Below are positions 1 through 9,528 of a stretch of DNA of 64,000 bases, piece after piece. Position 1 is the first letter of the stretch. Every line of letters starts with the position of its first letter. The position numbers and the translations under genes are program-made. Source of the DNA: Micromonospora haikouensis (GTDB taxonomy: Bacteria > Actinomycetota > Actinomycetes > Mycobacteriales > Micromonosporaceae); contig NZ_FMCW01000005.1 of NCBI RefSeq assembly GCF_900091595.1, positions 205,033-269,032 on the forward strand, in the 5' to 3' direction. Under the pieces are notes generated by a model that saw nothing but the letters and a program-made list of their open reading frames with translations, searched no databases and was not told the DNA's origin.

Positions 1-567
1 CCGCAGGGCCGAGCCGCCCCGGTCGACGCACGACCGGAGCACGCAGGACCGGACGATGAACCGGCGGGCCACGCCTCGCCGGGCCGGGTCGACGCGCCGC
101 CGGGCCGGCACGGCGAGGTCGAGCCGGGGGCCGGCACCCCGCCCGCCGCACCGGGCCGCGCCGGCCTGCCGCCGGTGGAGCTGGCCGCCGCGCCGTCCGA
201 CGACTGGCTCGCCGTCGCCGCCGGGCGCAAGGGCGGCCTCCCGGACGCCGCCCGCCACGTGCTCACCGCCGTGGGCCAGGTCCGCTTCGCCCACGTGTAC
301 GCCGACGGCGTGCTGCTCGCCGTCGGCCGGGGCACGGTCACCGGCGACGGGCGCTGGCTCGGGCTGAGCCTGATCGAGGCGCTGCCGCACGCCCGCCGCC
401 AGGGCCTGGCCACCCACGTCGTCCGCGCCCTGGCCGACTGGGGTGCCGCCCTGGGCGCCTCCGGCGCGTTCCTCCAGGTGGAGCAGCGCAACACCCCGGC
501 GGTGACCCTCTACCGACGCCTGGGCTTCACCACGCACCACACCTACCTCACCCGCGTCGCGCCCTGA
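1..567 (+). CDS. GNAT-family N-acetyltransferase, 5' end outside the window
   Basis: The frame is open from the first base to a TGA at 565-567, so the start lies upstream. The C-terminal ~130 residues look like a GNAT acetyltransferase that moves an acetyl group from acetyl-CoA to an amine. The RRQGLATHVV segment matches the acetyl-CoA pyrophosphate loop of motif A (R/Q-x-x-G-x-A), and NTPAVTLYRRLGF is the usual C-terminal 'N..A..LY.rlGF' motif. The ~60 residues before the domain are Pro/Gly/Ala-rich and look like a linker, so this may be the last domain of a larger or two-domain GNAT protein. An internal GTG at 175 could start a short form, but the open frame upstream argues for a longer gene. 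The substrate cannot be told. Confidence 0.8.
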   Translation, partial: PQGRAAPVDARPEHAGPDDEPAGHASPGRVDAPPGRHGEVEPGAGTPPAAPGRAGLPPVELAAAPSDDWLAVAAGRKGGLPDAARHVLTAVGQVRFAHVYADGVLLAVGRGTVTGDGRWLGLSLIEALPHARRQGLATHVVRALADWGAALGASGAFLQVEQRNTPAVTLYRRLGFTTHHTYLTRVAP

Positions 568-585
568 CCCTCGACGGGCAGACGG

Positions 586-1050
586 TCAGCGGCGCACGGG
601 GCGGCGCGGCTTCGCGGTCTTGATCTCGGCGTAGCGCTTGAGCATCCGGGAGCGGTGGTCGCGGCCGAGCGCGGTGACCGTCAGGTAGCCGACGAGGACA
701 CCGGCGGCGGTCGCCGCGAGGTAGAGCCAGATCTGGGCGAAGAAGGTGCCCGCCCCACCCCCGAACGGGTTATGCCCGACCAGCAGCGGCCCGACCAGGA
801 CGGTCAGCAGCAGCGCGACCCCGACGCCGGCGGCCACGTCGGCCGCCCAGCGGCCCAGCGGGCGGTCCTGCCCCCAGCGGAACGCCAGCCCGGCGAGGAT
901 CAGCCCGATCACCAGGAACATCGCCAGCGACACCCGGTCGGCGGCAGTGTCGTCGCCGTCGAAACCGAGCCGGATGACCACCCGGGCGACCACGTTGACC
1001 GCGAACAACGCCACCGCGAGCAGCCCGACCGCCCGCCACCGATCCCTCAT
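586..1050 (-). CDS. small integral membrane protein, unknown function
   Basis: The product is 154 residues with about four hydrophobic segments (near residues 7-25, 42-60, 68-92 and 105-128) and a basic C-terminal tail (KRYAEIKTAKPRRPVRR), which favours a cytoplasmic C-terminus. I recognise no catalytic motif and no certain family. It ends convergently 18 bp from the GNAT stop. It lies 81 bp downstream of the next leftward membrane gene, so it may be the distal gene of the mshB transcript. Confidence 0.65.
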   Translation of the reverse strand: MRDRWRAVGLLAVALFAVNVVARVVIRLGFDGDDTAADRVSLAMFLVIGLILAGLAFRWGQDRPLGRWAADVAAGVGVALLLTVLVGPLLVGHNPFGGGAGTFFAQIWLYLAATAAGVLVGYLTVTALGRDHRSRMLKRYAEIKTAKPRRPVRR

Positions 1051-1131
1051 CGCACGCCTCCCGCCGCACCGCCCACCCCGACGGCGGGCCTCCTGGCAGG
1101 AATATCTACCACCGCAACCTGTGCGTCGTCA

Positions 1132-1593
1132 TCACCCGTCGCGACCGACCGGTGGCGGTGCGAGCACCTGCCGGAACCCCATCACCGCGAACGTCATCGC
1201 GCCCGCCACGATCATCGCCAGCCCGACCCAGTTGTCCCCGGCCAGCAGCAGGTCGCCCTCGCTGGTCCGGATCGCCGCCGCGCCCATCAGCACGAACCAC
1301 GGCGTGGCGGGCAGCACCACCGCCCAGCGGCGGCCCACCGCCGCGTGGGCGAACCAGCTCAACGCCACGTTGGCGAGGACCACCACCGGCACCGACGCGC
1401 CGACCAGCGTCCCGGAGACCCGGACGGTGGACAGGATCAGCTCCAGCAGGCCCGTCGCCACCGCGCCCACCACGGCCACCACGCCACCGGCGACCCGCAG
1501 GGCGAGGTCGAGCAGCCGCCACGACCGCCCCGGCGGGGACGGGACGGGGGCCTGCGGCGGGAGGACCGACATCGGCGCGGCGGGCAGGGTCAC
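1132..1593 (-). CDS. membrane protein coupled to mshB, unknown function
   Basis: The product is 153 residues. A Pro-rich N-terminus is followed by four hydrophobic segments (about 30-55, 62-85, 90-108 and 120-140). The start overlaps the mshB stop by 4 bp (1590-1593, ATGA), which implies translational coupling. I do not recognise a named family. Position behind mshB suggests cotranscription with mycothiol synthesis, but nothing in the sequence shows a role in that pathway. Confidence 0.7.
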   Translation of the reverse strand: MTLPAAPMSVLPPQAPVPSPPGRSWRLLDLALRVAGGVVAVVGAVATGLLELILSTVRVSGTLVGASVPVVVLANVALSWFAHAAVGRRWAVVLPATPWFVLMGAAAIRTSEGDLLLAGDNWVGLAMIVAGAMTFAVMGFRQVLAPPPVGRDG

Positions 1594-2519
1594 CGGACGC
1601 CGGCCGCCGCGACCGGGGTCCGCCCCGCGCCGTCCCCGTCGAGGTCGAGCCCCGCGAACAGGTCGTCCTCCCAGCCGTACGGGCCGCTGCCCGGCCCCTT
1701 CTCCCCCACCGCCAGCGTGAAGTACTCCACGCCCATGAACTCGGCCCCGAAGTTGCCGGCGATCGAGTAGAGCCAGGAGTTGGCCGGGATCTGGGTGGCG
1801 TGCGCCCGCATCGCCGCCTCCTTCGCGGCGTGCTGGTCGGTGGCGTCGATCCGGGCGGCGATCTGCTCGTCCGGGGTGCCGAAGGGCAGGTCGTCGATGC
1901 TGCCGATGCCCTCGAACGGGTTGTCCGCCGCCTCGGTGAAGTGGCTCAGGCCGGCCTCCAGCACGCTGCGCGGCATGGCCGTCCAGTAGACCTTGGCCGG
2001 AGCGAACCCCTCGGCGGCGGCCAGCTCGTGCGCCCGCATCGCCACCCGGTGCGCCTGGATGTGGTCGGGGTGGCCGTAGAAGCCGTTCGGGTCGTACGTG
2101 ATCATGACCTGCGGGCGTACCTCCCGCATGACCTCGACGACGAACCCGGCGGCCGTGTCGAGGTCGGCCTGCCAGAACGCCCGGGGGTGCTCGTTGGTGG
2201 CCATCCCCATCATCCCGGAATCGCGGTAGCGGCCCGCGCCGCCGAGGAACCGGTGGTCGGTGACGCCGAGCGCGGCGCAGGCGGCGGTCAGCTCCCCGAT
2301 CCGGAACCCGCCGAGCTGGTCGGCCTCGGCGGCGGCGAGCTGCGCCAGCTCCGGCACGTGGATCTCGCCCTCCTCGCCGAGCGTGCAGGTCACCAGCGTG
2401 ACGTGGGCACCGGCGGCGGCGTAGTGGGCCATCGTCGAACCGGTGCCGATGGACTCGTCGTCGGGGTGCGCGTGGACCAGCAGGAGGCGGCGGTCGGGCA
2501 GCGTCGTCACGACGGTCAC
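1590..2519 (-). CDS. mshB: N-acetyl-GlcN-inositol deacetylase (MshB), mycothiol biosynthesis
   Basis: This is a zinc deacetylase of the LmbE/PIG-L family. It removes acetate from GlcNAc-inositol in the second committed step of mycothiol synthesis. Two diagnostic metal motifs are visible: [13 protein letters not shown] near the N-terminus and [13 protein letters not shown] near residue 150. The GTG at 2519 gives 309 residues, close to known MshB length, and starts just before the conserved beta strand. An upstream in-frame start at 2573 would add 18 residues that look unlike the family. The gene is divergent from the peptidase gene at 2606, with an 86-bp gap holding both promoters. Mycothiol is found only in actinobacteria, so the gene also marks the phylum. 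Confidence 0.92.
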   Translation of the reverse strand: MTVVTTLPDRRLLLVHAHPDDESIGTGSTMAHYAAAGAHVTLVTCTLGEEGEIHVPELAQLAAAEADQLGGFRIGELTAACAALGVTDHRFLGGAGRYRDSGMMGMATNEHPRAFWQADLDTAAGFVVEVMREVRPQVMITYDPNGFYGHPDHIQAHRVAMRAHELAAAEGFAPAKVYWTAMPRSVLEAGLSHFTEAADNPFEGIGSIDDLPFGTPDEQIAARIDATDQHAAKEAAMRAHATQIPANSWLYSIAGNFGAEFMGVEYFTLAVGEKGPGSGPYGWEDDLFAGLDLDGDGAGRTPVAAAGVR

Positions 2520-2605
2520 TCTAACCGGCGGTTCGCCCGCGCCGGCCCCGACGCGTCCCGCCAGGTCCGCCACATCACCCCCGGGGCGGCTCTACGATCC
2601 GACGT

Positions 2606-4750
2606 GTGGACTTTCCGGAGCTGGCCGCTCGTACCCGCCGGTTCGGCCACGGGGCGCCGCGCGCCGTCACCGTGGCCGGCGACGGCTCCCGGGTGATCTT
2701 CCTGCGCTCGGCCGGCCCGGAGGATCCCGCCGACGCGCTCTGGCTGCTCGACCCGGCCACCGGCGAGGAACGGCTGGTCGCCGACCCGACGGCCCTGCTC
2801 GGCGCGGGCGGCGACCCGGCCGCGCTCACCCCCGGCGAGCGGGCGCTGCGCGAGCGGCGGCGGCTCAGCGCCGCCGGCATCGGCTCGTACGCGCTGGACG
2901 CGGCCGGCCGGATCGCGGTGTTCGCGCTGGCCGGGCGGCTGTTCCGGGCCGACCTGGTGCACGGCGACGTGGTCGAGGTGGCCACCGTCGGCCCGGCGCT
3001 CGACCCGCGCCCCGATCCCACCGGCGAGCGGCTGGCGTACGTCACCGACGCCGCCGACGGGGTCCGCCGGGGCGAGCTGCGGGTGGTGGCCCCCGACGGC
3101 ACCGACAGCCTGCTGGCCGGCGAGGACGGCGGGGTCACCTGGGGGCTGCCCGAGCACGTCGCCGCCGAGGAGTTCCACCGGTTCCGGGGCTACTGGTGGG
3201 CGCCCGACGGGCGCGGCGTGCTGGCCGCCCGCGTAGACGAGTCCCGCCTGCCCCGCTGGCACCTGCACGACCCGGCCGACCCGGCCAGCCCGCCGACGAC
3301 CGTGGCGTACCCGCAGGCGGGCGGGCCCAACGCGGAGGTGAGTCTCCACCTGCTCGACCTCGACGACGGCTGGGTCGACGTGCACTGGGACCGGGAGACC
3401 TACCCGTACCTCGCCTCGGTCGACTGGGCCGACGGCAACCCCCTGCTCACGGTGCTGCGCCGGTCGCAGCAGCACGGCCTGGTGCTCGCCGTCGACCCGC
3501 GCACCGGCGAGACGCAGGTGCACGCCGAGCTGGCCGACCCGCGCTGGGTCGAGCCGATCCCCGGCACCCCGGCCCACCTGCCCGACGGGCGGGTGCTGGT
3601 CGGCGGCGAGCTGGCCCACGACGGGTACGACGCCCGCTGCCTGTTCGCCGACGGCACCCTGCTCACCCCGCCGTCGCTGTACGTGCGCCGGGTGGTGGGC
3701 CGGCTGCCCGCCGGCAACGGCCCGGCCGACCTGCTGGTGGAGGCGAGCGAGGGCGAGCCCAGCCAGCGGCACCTCTACCGGGTGCGCACCCTGATCGGCG
3801 GCGGGGTGGACGCCCGCCGGATGAGCGGCACCCCCGGCTGGCACACGGCCGCCGTGGGCGGGGACACGCTGGTGGTCGGCACCGCGTCGCTGGACCAGCC
3901 GGGCACCACCTGGGCGGTGTGGCGCGGTGACCGGGAGGTCGCCCAGCTCCGCTCGCTGGCCGCCGCCCCGCCGTACGCGCCCCGGCCGACGATGGTGCGG
4001 GTGACCGACCGGCGGCTGCCCAGCGCGGTGGTCTACCCCACCCAGCACGTCAAGGGCACCCGGCTGCCGGTGCTGCTGGACGTCTACGGCGGGCCGGGGC
4101 ACCAGGAGGTGGTGGCCGCGCGGGCGGCCTGGCTGGAGCGGCAGTGGTGGGCCGACTCGGGCTTCGCAGTGGTGACGGTCGACAACCGGGGCACCCCGGG
4201 GGTGGCCCCGTCGTTCGAGAAGGCGGTGCACCGCCGGCTCGCCGACGTGGTGCTGACCGACCAGGTCGACGCGCTGACCGCGCTCGCCGACAAGCATCCC
4301 GACCTGGACCTGGAGCGGGTCGGCATCCGGGGCTGGTCGTTCGGGGGCTGGCTGGCCGGGCTGGCCGTGCTGCGCCACCCGGAGCTGTTCCGCTGCGGGA
4401 TCGCCGGCGCCCCGGTCACCGACTGGACGCTGTACGACACGGCGTACAGCGAGCGCTACCTGGGCCTGCCGGAGGACGGCATGGACGTGTACGCGCACCA
4501 CTCGCTGCTGGAGCTGGCGGCCGAGTCGCCCGTGCCCGGCGAGCCGGCCCGGCCGCTGCTGCTGGTGCACGGCCTGGTCGACGACAACGTGGTGGCCGCG
4601 CACACGCTGCGGCTGTCGGCGGCGCTGCTGGCGGCGGGCCGCCCGCACTCGGTGCTGCCGCTACCCGGGGCCACCCACCTGGCGGCCGGCGGCCTGTCGG
4701 AACGCCTGCTCCGCCTGGAACTCGACTTCCTCCGCACCCATTTGGGGTAA
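2606..4750 (+). CDS. prolyl oligopeptidase / DPP-IV-like serine peptidase (S9)
   Basis: The product is 714 residues with no obvious signal peptide. Residues ~1-470 form a beta-propeller-like region resembling DPP-IV N-domains (includes HWDRETYPYLASVDW). Residues ~480-714 form the alpha/beta hydrolase domain. The nucleophile is Ser578 in GWSFGGW; the Asp lies in HGLVDDNV and the His in GATHLAAGG, completing the triad. DVYGGPG is the usual S9 strand. It probably cleaves dipeptides from peptides, often after proline, in the cytoplasm. The GTG start is chosen because TACGAT (2593-2598) sits 7 bp upstream, as in a leaderless promoter. The stop TAA runs straight into a dispersed repeat. Confidence 0.88.
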   Translation: MDFPELAARTRRFGHGAPRAVTVAGDGSRVIFLRSAGPEDPADALWLLDPATGEERLVADPTALLGAGGDPAALTPGERALRERRRLSAAGIGSYALDAAGRIAVFALAGRLFRADLVHGDVVEVATVGPALDPRPDPTGERLAYVTDAADGVRRGELRVVAPDGTDSLLAGEDGGVTWGLPEHVAAEEFHRFRGYWWAPDGRGVLAARVDESRLPRWHLHDPADPASPPTTVAYPQAGGPNAEVSLHLLDLDDGWVDVHWDRETYPYLASVDWADGNPLLTVLRRSQQHGLVLAVDPRTGETQVHAELADPRWVEPIPGTPAHLPDGRVLVGGELAHDGYDARCLFADGTLLTPPSLYVRRVVGRLPAGNGPADLLVEASEGEPSQRHLYRVRTLIGGGVDARRMSGTPGWHTAAVGGDTLVVGTASLDQPGTTWAVWRGDREVAQLRSLAAAPPYAPRPTMVRVTDRRLPSAVVYPTQHVKGTRLPVLLDVYGGPGHQEVVAARAAWLERQWWADSGFAVVTVDNRGTPGVAPSFEKAVHRRLADVVLTDQVDALTALADKHPDLDLERVGIRGWSFGGWLAGLAVLRHPELFRCGIAGAPVTDWTLYDTAYSERYLGLPEDGMDVYAHHSLLELAAESPVPGEPARPLLLVHGLVDDNVVAAHTLRLSAALLAAGRPHSVLPLPGATHLAAGGLSERLLRLELDFLRTHLG

Positions 4751-4800
4751 GGAGGGGCACCTTGTTAACGCTTTCTGTATAGCAGGGGCCCCTTGTTAAC
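4749..4800 (+). repeat. 31-bp-period double direct repeat, copy 1
   Basis: Two near-identical 17-bp units (AGGGGCACCTTGTTAAC at 4753-4769 and AGGGGCCCCTTGTTAAC at 4784-4800) lie 31 bp apart. They are separated by a spacer starting GCTTTCTGTATAGC. The same design recurs at 31331, 39902 and 48779, with a half copy at 56952. Here it begins at the stop codon of the S9 peptidase gene. Confidence 0.85.
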
Positions 4801-4810
4801 GACGCCGTGG

Positions 4811-5578
4811 TCAGGACCCGGTCGCCTGGTATCTGCGGAGCGCGGCCTCGGCGACCTGGGCCAGGAGCTTGTCGTCGTCAGGGTTGTTGCCCTGCTCTTT
4901 CACGACGATCAGAGCGGTGCCGGTCCGGACGACAATGCTGTCGAAGGTCAGCGTGTCGGCACCGGATGTCGAGCTGCTGCTGACCCGCAGGCTGTCATCG
5001 CCCAGCCCTGGCCCTGGTGCCAGTGCGAAGCGGTAGCTGCCGCCGCCCGGACCAGACGCGACGGTGGGGCAACGGCCGACGAAGGTGCGCAGGTCGGTCA
5101 TCGCCCGTCGTGCCCCGTCGTCGGCATACGTCCGGATGATCTCGGTTCCCACCCAGAAGTTGTCGGGATCCACGTCATAGGCCAGGGTGGCTGCTGCCAT
5201 CGCAGACGGAGTCCCCGTCAGCCGCGATGCCGACAGCAGCGGGATCATGTGGTCCGAGCAGCCGCTGTCTGCGCGTCGATCCCCCGCATTCCCTGCATCC
5301 CGCGCCATGACCGTCGCGATCTGCACGGTGAACCCGGGCGGCAGCGAGTCCGTGGTCAGCAGGCGCGCGGACAGGGTCGCGGAGTAGCCGGGTCCGCCGG
5401 TCGCCGGCACGGCCGGGGAGGCGGGCTTCGTGGCTGGGGCGGAGCCTGTTGCCCGCGCCGTGGCGGGGATCGTCTCGCCCGCTGACCGATCCGTTGGGTG
5501 AGCCGTCGAAGGACCGCACGCGGTCGCCAAGCAGACGGCCACCACCGCGACTGAGCCACGCACCATCATGCTGAACAC
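4811..5578 (-). CDS. secreted lipoprotein, PknH-sensor-like, unknown function
   Basis: The product is 255 residues. It has a short basic N-terminus, a hydrophobic stretch and a lipobox (CLATAC, Cys at about 21), so it is predicted to be lipidated and exported. An Ala/Thr/Pro-rich linker (~22-60) precedes a ~190-residue globular domain beginning LLTTDSLPPGF, with a few cysteines that could pair outside the cell. The domain layout recalls the extracellular sensor domains of mycobacterial PknH-type proteins and related lipoproteins, but I am not certain. Codon use is visibly less GC-biased than its neighbours. The gene sits alone between a dispersed repeat and a long hairpin, which suggests later acquisition. 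The GTG at 5578 or internal ATGs at 5569 and 5566 are all possible starts. Confidence 0.7.
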   Translation of the reverse strand: MFSMMVRGSVAVVAVCLATACGPSTAHPTDRSAGETIPATARATGSAPATKPASPAVPATGGPGYSATLSARLLTTDSLPPGFTVQIATVMARDAGNAGDRRADSGCSDHMIPLLSASRLTGTPSAMAAATLAYDVDPDNFWVGTEIIRTYADDGARRAMTDLRTFVGRCPTVASGPGGGSYRFALAPGPGLGDDSLRVSSSSTSGADTLTFDSIVVRTGTALIVVKEQGNNPDDDKLLAQVAEAALRRYQATGS

Positions 5579-5631
5579 CAGGACTTCTCTGAGTCGAAGG
5601 CGACATGATCCCCTACCCCACCCACCAGCCG

Positions 5632-5722
5632 CGCCCCGCCCCGCCCTCAGCGATCAAGAGGAAAGCGTCAAGTTTGATCTCGACGATGACGCAAACCTCT
5701 TGATCACCAAGGCGGGGCGGGG
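5632..5722. terminator. long GATC-bounded hairpin
   Basis: The inner arms begin GATCAAGAGG at 5652 and end CCTCTTGATC at 5705. They are extended outward by GC-rich complements (CGCCCCGCCCCGCC on the left, GGCGGGGCGGGGCG on the right). The left arm has AAA where complementarity to the right arm needs TTT, giving a small internal loop. It lies between the end of the dpp operon and the start of the lipoprotein gene, so it may end dpp transcription. Confidence 0.7.
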
Positions 5723-5747
5723 CGGGCGGGGCAGCGGGGGGTGGGGG

Positions 5748-7490
5748 TTAGCCCTTGACGTGTGCGTTGACGAAGGACGGGTAGCCGAAGACGCTGGAGA
5801 TGAAGACCCCGCCGGCCTTGGAGCCGTGCACGTTGTACGCCACGTCGACGTAGAGCGGCACCACGGGGGCGTGCTCCTTCATGATCCGCTGGTCGAGCTT
5901 GGCCCACTCCGGGCCCTGCTTGGCGGGCTCCAGGGCGAGGATCCGGTCGAACTCGGCGTTGATCGCCGGGTCGTTGAAGTACGACTGGTTGCTGTTGCCC
6001 TCGGCCTTGATGGTGCGGCCGTCGTAGAGCACCGGCAGGATCGACGCGCCGCTGGGCCAGTCCGCCGCCCAGTTGCCGATGTACAGGTCCCAGGGGTTGT
6101 TCTTCTTCTTGACCTCGTCGAGCTTGGCGTCGTCCGGGATGTTCCGCACAGTGATCTTGAAGCCGGCCCGCTCCAGGTTGCCCTTGAGCTGGGTCGCCTG
6201 CACCTGCTCGTCGGTGTTGTCGGCCACGCCGAGGACCAGCTCCGGCGTCTGCCCGCCGAGCAGTTCCTTGGCCTTGTCGACGTCGCCGTTCGCCCCGGCC
6301 GGGTACGCCTCGTACGCCTGGAAGCCGATCGTGGCCGGCGGCATCAGGGTGGTCAGCGGCTGGGCGACGGTCTGCCCGCCGAGCGCCTTGACCAGGCCCT
6401 CCCGGTCGATGGCGTAGTTCAGCGCCTGGCGGACCTTCAGGTCGGTCACCCGCTGGTTGTTGATGACGAGCTGGTTGGCGCTCGGCGTCGGCGAGAGGAT
6501 GGTGCGCGACTTCAGCGCCGCGTCCTGGGCCACCCGGGCGACCAGCGAGGGCGGCACCGAGTTGAAGGCGAGCGCGCTCTGGTCGGGGCCGTTGTCGGCG
6601 ATCACCCGGTTGTTGGCGGCGTCGGCGGTCGGGCCGAAGCTCCACACGAACTGGTCCGGGTACTGGTGGCGCACCGGGTCGGTGGCCGGGTCCCAGTTCG
6701 GGTTGCGGTCGAGGGTGAGCTGCACGCCGACCTGGTTGTTGGCGATCTTGTACGGCCCGGACGAGAACGGCCGCTGGTCCAGGTTGACCCCGGTGTCCTT
6801 GTCGGGCCGCAGCGGCGCGGTGGTCGGCAGCGACACCGCGAACGGCAGGTCGCAGCGGGGCTTGGCGAACTCGAAGCGCAGGGTCCGCTCGTCCGGGGTG
6901 GTCAGGCCGGGCGGCAGCGCGCCCTTGTTCTTCTTGAAGTCCCACCTGGTGTCGAACTGCGGGGTGTCGGCCAGCCACTCCTGGAGGTAGGTGGGGCCGC
7001 CGGCGAGGTCCGGGTCGAAGGAGCGGGCGATGCCGTACGCGATCTCCTTCGACGTGATCGGGCTGCCGTCCTCGAACTTCACGCCCTGCTTGATCGTGAA
7101 CTGCCAGACCTTGCAGTCGTTGTTGACGTTGGTGCCCGGGGTCTCGGCCAGGTCGCCGACGAGCACGAGCCCGCCCTTGCCGTCGTCCTTCCAGGTCGTC
7201 AGGTAGCGGGCGAAGAGCGGGTTGGCCATCAGGCCCGCGAACGAGTACGTCCGCTGCGGGTCCAGGTGGGAGATCGGGGTCTCCCGGATGATGGTGAACG
7301 TGCCGCCCTTGCGCGCCCCGCTCACCTCGGCCGCCGGGCCCTGCGAGTCCTTCGGGTCGGTGGCGATGACGCCGGTCTGCTGCCGGCCGGTGTCGACCGT
7401 GGTGCCCTCGCCCGTGTTCTCCGAGCACGCCCCCAACGCCACCACCAGTGCGATGGCGCCGCCGACGCCGGCCGCTGCGCGTGGTCGCAT
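5748..7490 (-). CDS. dppA: peptide ABC transporter substrate-binding lipoprotein
   Basis: The product is 580 residues of the family 5 solute-binding type (DppA/OppA). An N-terminal signal (MRPRAAAGVGGAIALVVALGAC, shown to the lipobox VALGAC) gives lipid anchoring outside the membrane. Conserved family features are visible, such as LDPQRTYSFAGLM and VRQALNYAIDREGLV. It would deliver oligopeptides, dipeptides or similar ligands to the permease. It is the last gene of a leftward operon ordered dppD-dppF-dppC-dppB-dppA, 37 bp behind dppB. The exact ligand cannot be told. Confidence 0.9.
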   Translation of the reverse strand: MRPRAAAGVGGAIALVVALGACSENTGEGTTVDTGRQQTGVIATDPKDSQGPAAEVSGARKGGTFTIIRETPISHLDPQRTYSFAGLMANPLFARYLTTWKDDGKGGLVLVGDLAETPGTNVNNDCKVWQFTIKQGVKFEDGSPITSKEIAYGIARSFDPDLAGGPTYLQEWLADTPQFDTRWDFKKNKGALPPGLTTPDERTLRFEFAKPRCDLPFAVSLPTTAPLRPDKDTGVNLDQRPFSSGPYKIANNQVGVQLTLDRNPNWDPATDPVRHQYPDQFVWSFGPTADAANNRVIADNGPDQSALAFNSVPPSLVARVAQDAALKSRTILSPTPSANQLVINNQRVTDLKVRQALNYAIDREGLVKALGGQTVAQPLTTLMPPATIGFQAYEAYPAGANGDVDKAKELLGGQTPELVLGVADNTDEQVQATQLKGNLERAGFKITVRNIPDDAKLDEVKKKNNPWDLYIGNWAADWPSGASILPVLYDGRTIKAEGNSNQSYFNDPAINAEFDRILALEPAKQGPEWAKLDQRIMKEHAPVVPLYVDVAYNVHGSKAGGVFISSVFGYPSFVNAHVKG

Positions 7491-7527
7491 CTCCTACCTC
7501 CTCTGTCGATGTATCCGGTCGAAACGA

Positions 7528-8514
7528 TCAGCGCAGCCGCACCCGAGGGTCGATCGCCGCGTAGAGCAGGTCCACCACGACGTTGGCCAGCACCACGAAC
7601 ACCGCGGCGATGAGCACGGTCGCCATGATGGTGGGCAGGTCACCGGCGCGGACGGCGTCGACGGCCGTACGCCCCAGCCCCTGGATGCCGAACGTGGTCT
7701 CCGTGATGACGGTGCCGCCCAGCGCCCCGCCCACGTCCAGCCCCGCGATGGTCACCACCGGGGTGATGGCCGCGCGCAGCGCGTGCCGCCCGTACACCCT
7801 TGGTTTGGTCAGGCCCTTGGCGCGGGCCGTGCGGACGAAGTCCTCCGACAGCGTCTCCAGCATCTGCGCCCGCGACAGCCGCGCGTAGATGGCGGAGAAG
7901 AGGAACGCCAGCGAGACCCACGCCAGCACGAGGCCGCTGGCCCACTTGAGCGGGTTGTCGAGCAGCGGCGTGTAGCTCGGCACCGGCAGCAGCCGCAGGT
8001 GGTAGACGAAGACCAGCAGCAGCACCGCCCCGACGAAGTAGAGCTGCAACGACGCGCCGGTCAGCGAGAAGCCGATGGCCAGCCGGTCCAGCCAGGTGCC
8101 CCGGCGCAGCGCCGAGACCATGCCGAGGCCGACGCCGAGCAGCAGCCACAGCACCGCCGCCGGGATCACGATGCTCAGGGTCACCGGCAGCACCCGGGCG
8201 ATGGTGTCGCTGACGGCCTCGTTGGTGACGTACGACCAGCCCAGGCAGGGCGCGTCGCACCGGCCGCCCTGGGCGCTGCCGAGGTCCCGCCCGGTGACGA
8301 TGCCCTTCATGTAGCCGGCGTACTGGGTGACCAGCGGGTCGCGCAGGCCCAACTCCTGGCGGACCCGCTCCAGGCGCTCCGGGTTGCAGTTCTTGGGGCA
8401 CATGCCGCTGACCGGGTCGCGCGGCAGGGCGAAGAACATCAGGAAGCTGAGCACGCTCACCGCGAACAGGGTGAGCGTCGCCGAGAGCAGCCGCTTGACC
8501 AGGAACCGCGCCAT
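7528..8514 (-). CDS. dppB: peptide ABC transporter permease, DppB type
   Basis: The product is 328 residues. It begins MARFLVKRLLSATLTLFAVSVLSF (first part shown), the usual first helix of DppB/OppB permeases, and has about six membrane segments. The EAA-like cytoplasmic loop that docks the ATPases is visible around FVRTARAKGLTKPRVYGRHA. An extracytoplasmic loop after the first helix has cysteines (MCPKNCNPERL, RCDAPCLG), as in actinobacterial homologues. It pairs with DppC, which lies 12 bp upstream in the operon. Confidence 0.9.
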   Translation of the reverse strand: MARFLVKRLLSATLTLFAVSVLSFLMFFALPRDPVSGMCPKNCNPERLERVRQELGLRDPLVTQYAGYMKGIVTGRDLGSAQGGRCDAPCLGWSYVTNEAVSDTIARVLPVTLSIVIPAAVLWLLLGVGLGMVSALRRGTWLDRLAIGFSLTGASLQLYFVGAVLLLVFVYHLRLLPVPSYTPLLDNPLKWASGLVLAWVSLAFLFSAIYARLSRAQMLETLSEDFVRTARAKGLTKPRVYGRHALRAAITPVVTIAGLDVGGALGGTVITETTFGIQGLGRTAVDAVRAGDLPTIMATVLIAAVFVVLANVVVDLLYAAIDPRVRLR

Positions 8515-8526
8515 CGTGCAGCCCTC

Positions 8527-9528
8527 CTACCGGGACGACTTCGGGTCGAGCGCGTCGCGCAGCGCGTCCCCGAAGAGGTTGAAGGCGAAGACCAGCGCGA
8601 AGATCGTGACGCCGGGGAAGAAGACGTACGCGGGGTCGGTCTGGAGGTAGTCGAGGCTGCGGTAGATCATCCGGCCGAAGCTCGGCGTGGCGTCGGTGAG
8701 CCCGACCCCGATGAACGACAGCGCCGCCTCGCTGGTGATGTACGACGGCACGGCCAGCGAGAACGACACCAGGATCGGTGCCCAGAGGTTCGGCAGGAGC
8801 TGGCGGAACAGCATGTGCCCCAGCCCGGCCCCGCTGGCCCGGGCGGCCTCCACGAACTCCCGCTCGCGCAGCGCGATGACCTGCCCGCGCACCAGCCGGG
8901 CGGTGCTGGTCCAGCCGAACAGGGCGAAGATGGCGATCAGCACGCCGATCTGGAACGTGGGCGGCACCTCCTCGCGCTGGCCGTACAAGCGCAGCGCGAT
9001 CGTCGGGGTCAGCGCCAGCGCGATGATCAGGAACGGCATGGCCAGGGTCAGGTCGGTGACCCAGTTGACCACCGCGTCGAGCCAGCCGCCGAGGTAGCCG
9101 GCGAGGGTGCCGAGCACGACGCCGATCGCGGCGGTGATCACGGCGGCGGCGATCGCGATGAACAGCGACGTGCGCAGCCCGTGCACCATCCGGATGAAGA
9201 TGTCCCGCCCCAGGCCCGGCTCCAGCCCGAACCAGTGTTCCCCGGTGACGCCGCCGGCGTAGCCCAGCGGCATGCCGAAGCCGTCGAGCCGGCTCTGGAA
9301 CTGCTCGCGGGGGCCGATGCCGTACAGCGCCTCGATCAGCGGCACGACCAGCGCGACGAGCAGGAAGAAGACCAGCATGGCGGCGCTGACCAGCGCCGTG
9401 CGGTCCCGGCGCAGCCGGGCCCAGGCGAGCTGGCCGGGCGAGCGGCCGACGACGCGGGAGCCCCCGGGGCCGTCGCCGGTGGACTCGATCTCCGCGAGGG
9501 CCACGCCCTCGACCGGGGACAGGCTCAC
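8527..9528 (-). CDS. dppC: peptide ABC transporter permease, DppC type
   Basis: The product is 333 residues with the DppC architecture. A cytoplasmic N-terminus with an [10 protein letters not shown] stretch leads into the first helix, and about six membrane segments follow. The EAA docking loop reads [20 protein letters not shown]. The C-terminus ([14 protein letters not shown]) is typical of the family. The ATG overlaps the stop of the upstream ATPase gene by 4 bp (9525-9528), so the two are translationally coupled. Confidence 0.9.
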   Translation of the reverse strand: MSLSPVEGVALAEIESTGDGPGGSRVVGRSPGQLAWARLRRDRTALVSAAMLVFFLLVALVVPLIEALYGIGPREQFQSRLDGFGMPLGYAGGVTGEHWFGLEPGLGRDIFIRMVHGLRTSLFIAIAAAVITAAIGVVLGTLAGYLGGWLDAVVNWVTDLTLAMPFLIIALALTPTIALRLYGQREEVPPTFQIGVLIAIFALFGWTSTARLVRGQVIALREREFVEAARASGAGLGHMLFRQLLPNLWAPILVSFSLAVPSYITSEAALSFIGVGLTDATPSFGRMIYRSLDYLQTDPAYVFFPGVTIFALVFAFNLFGDALRDALDPKSSR

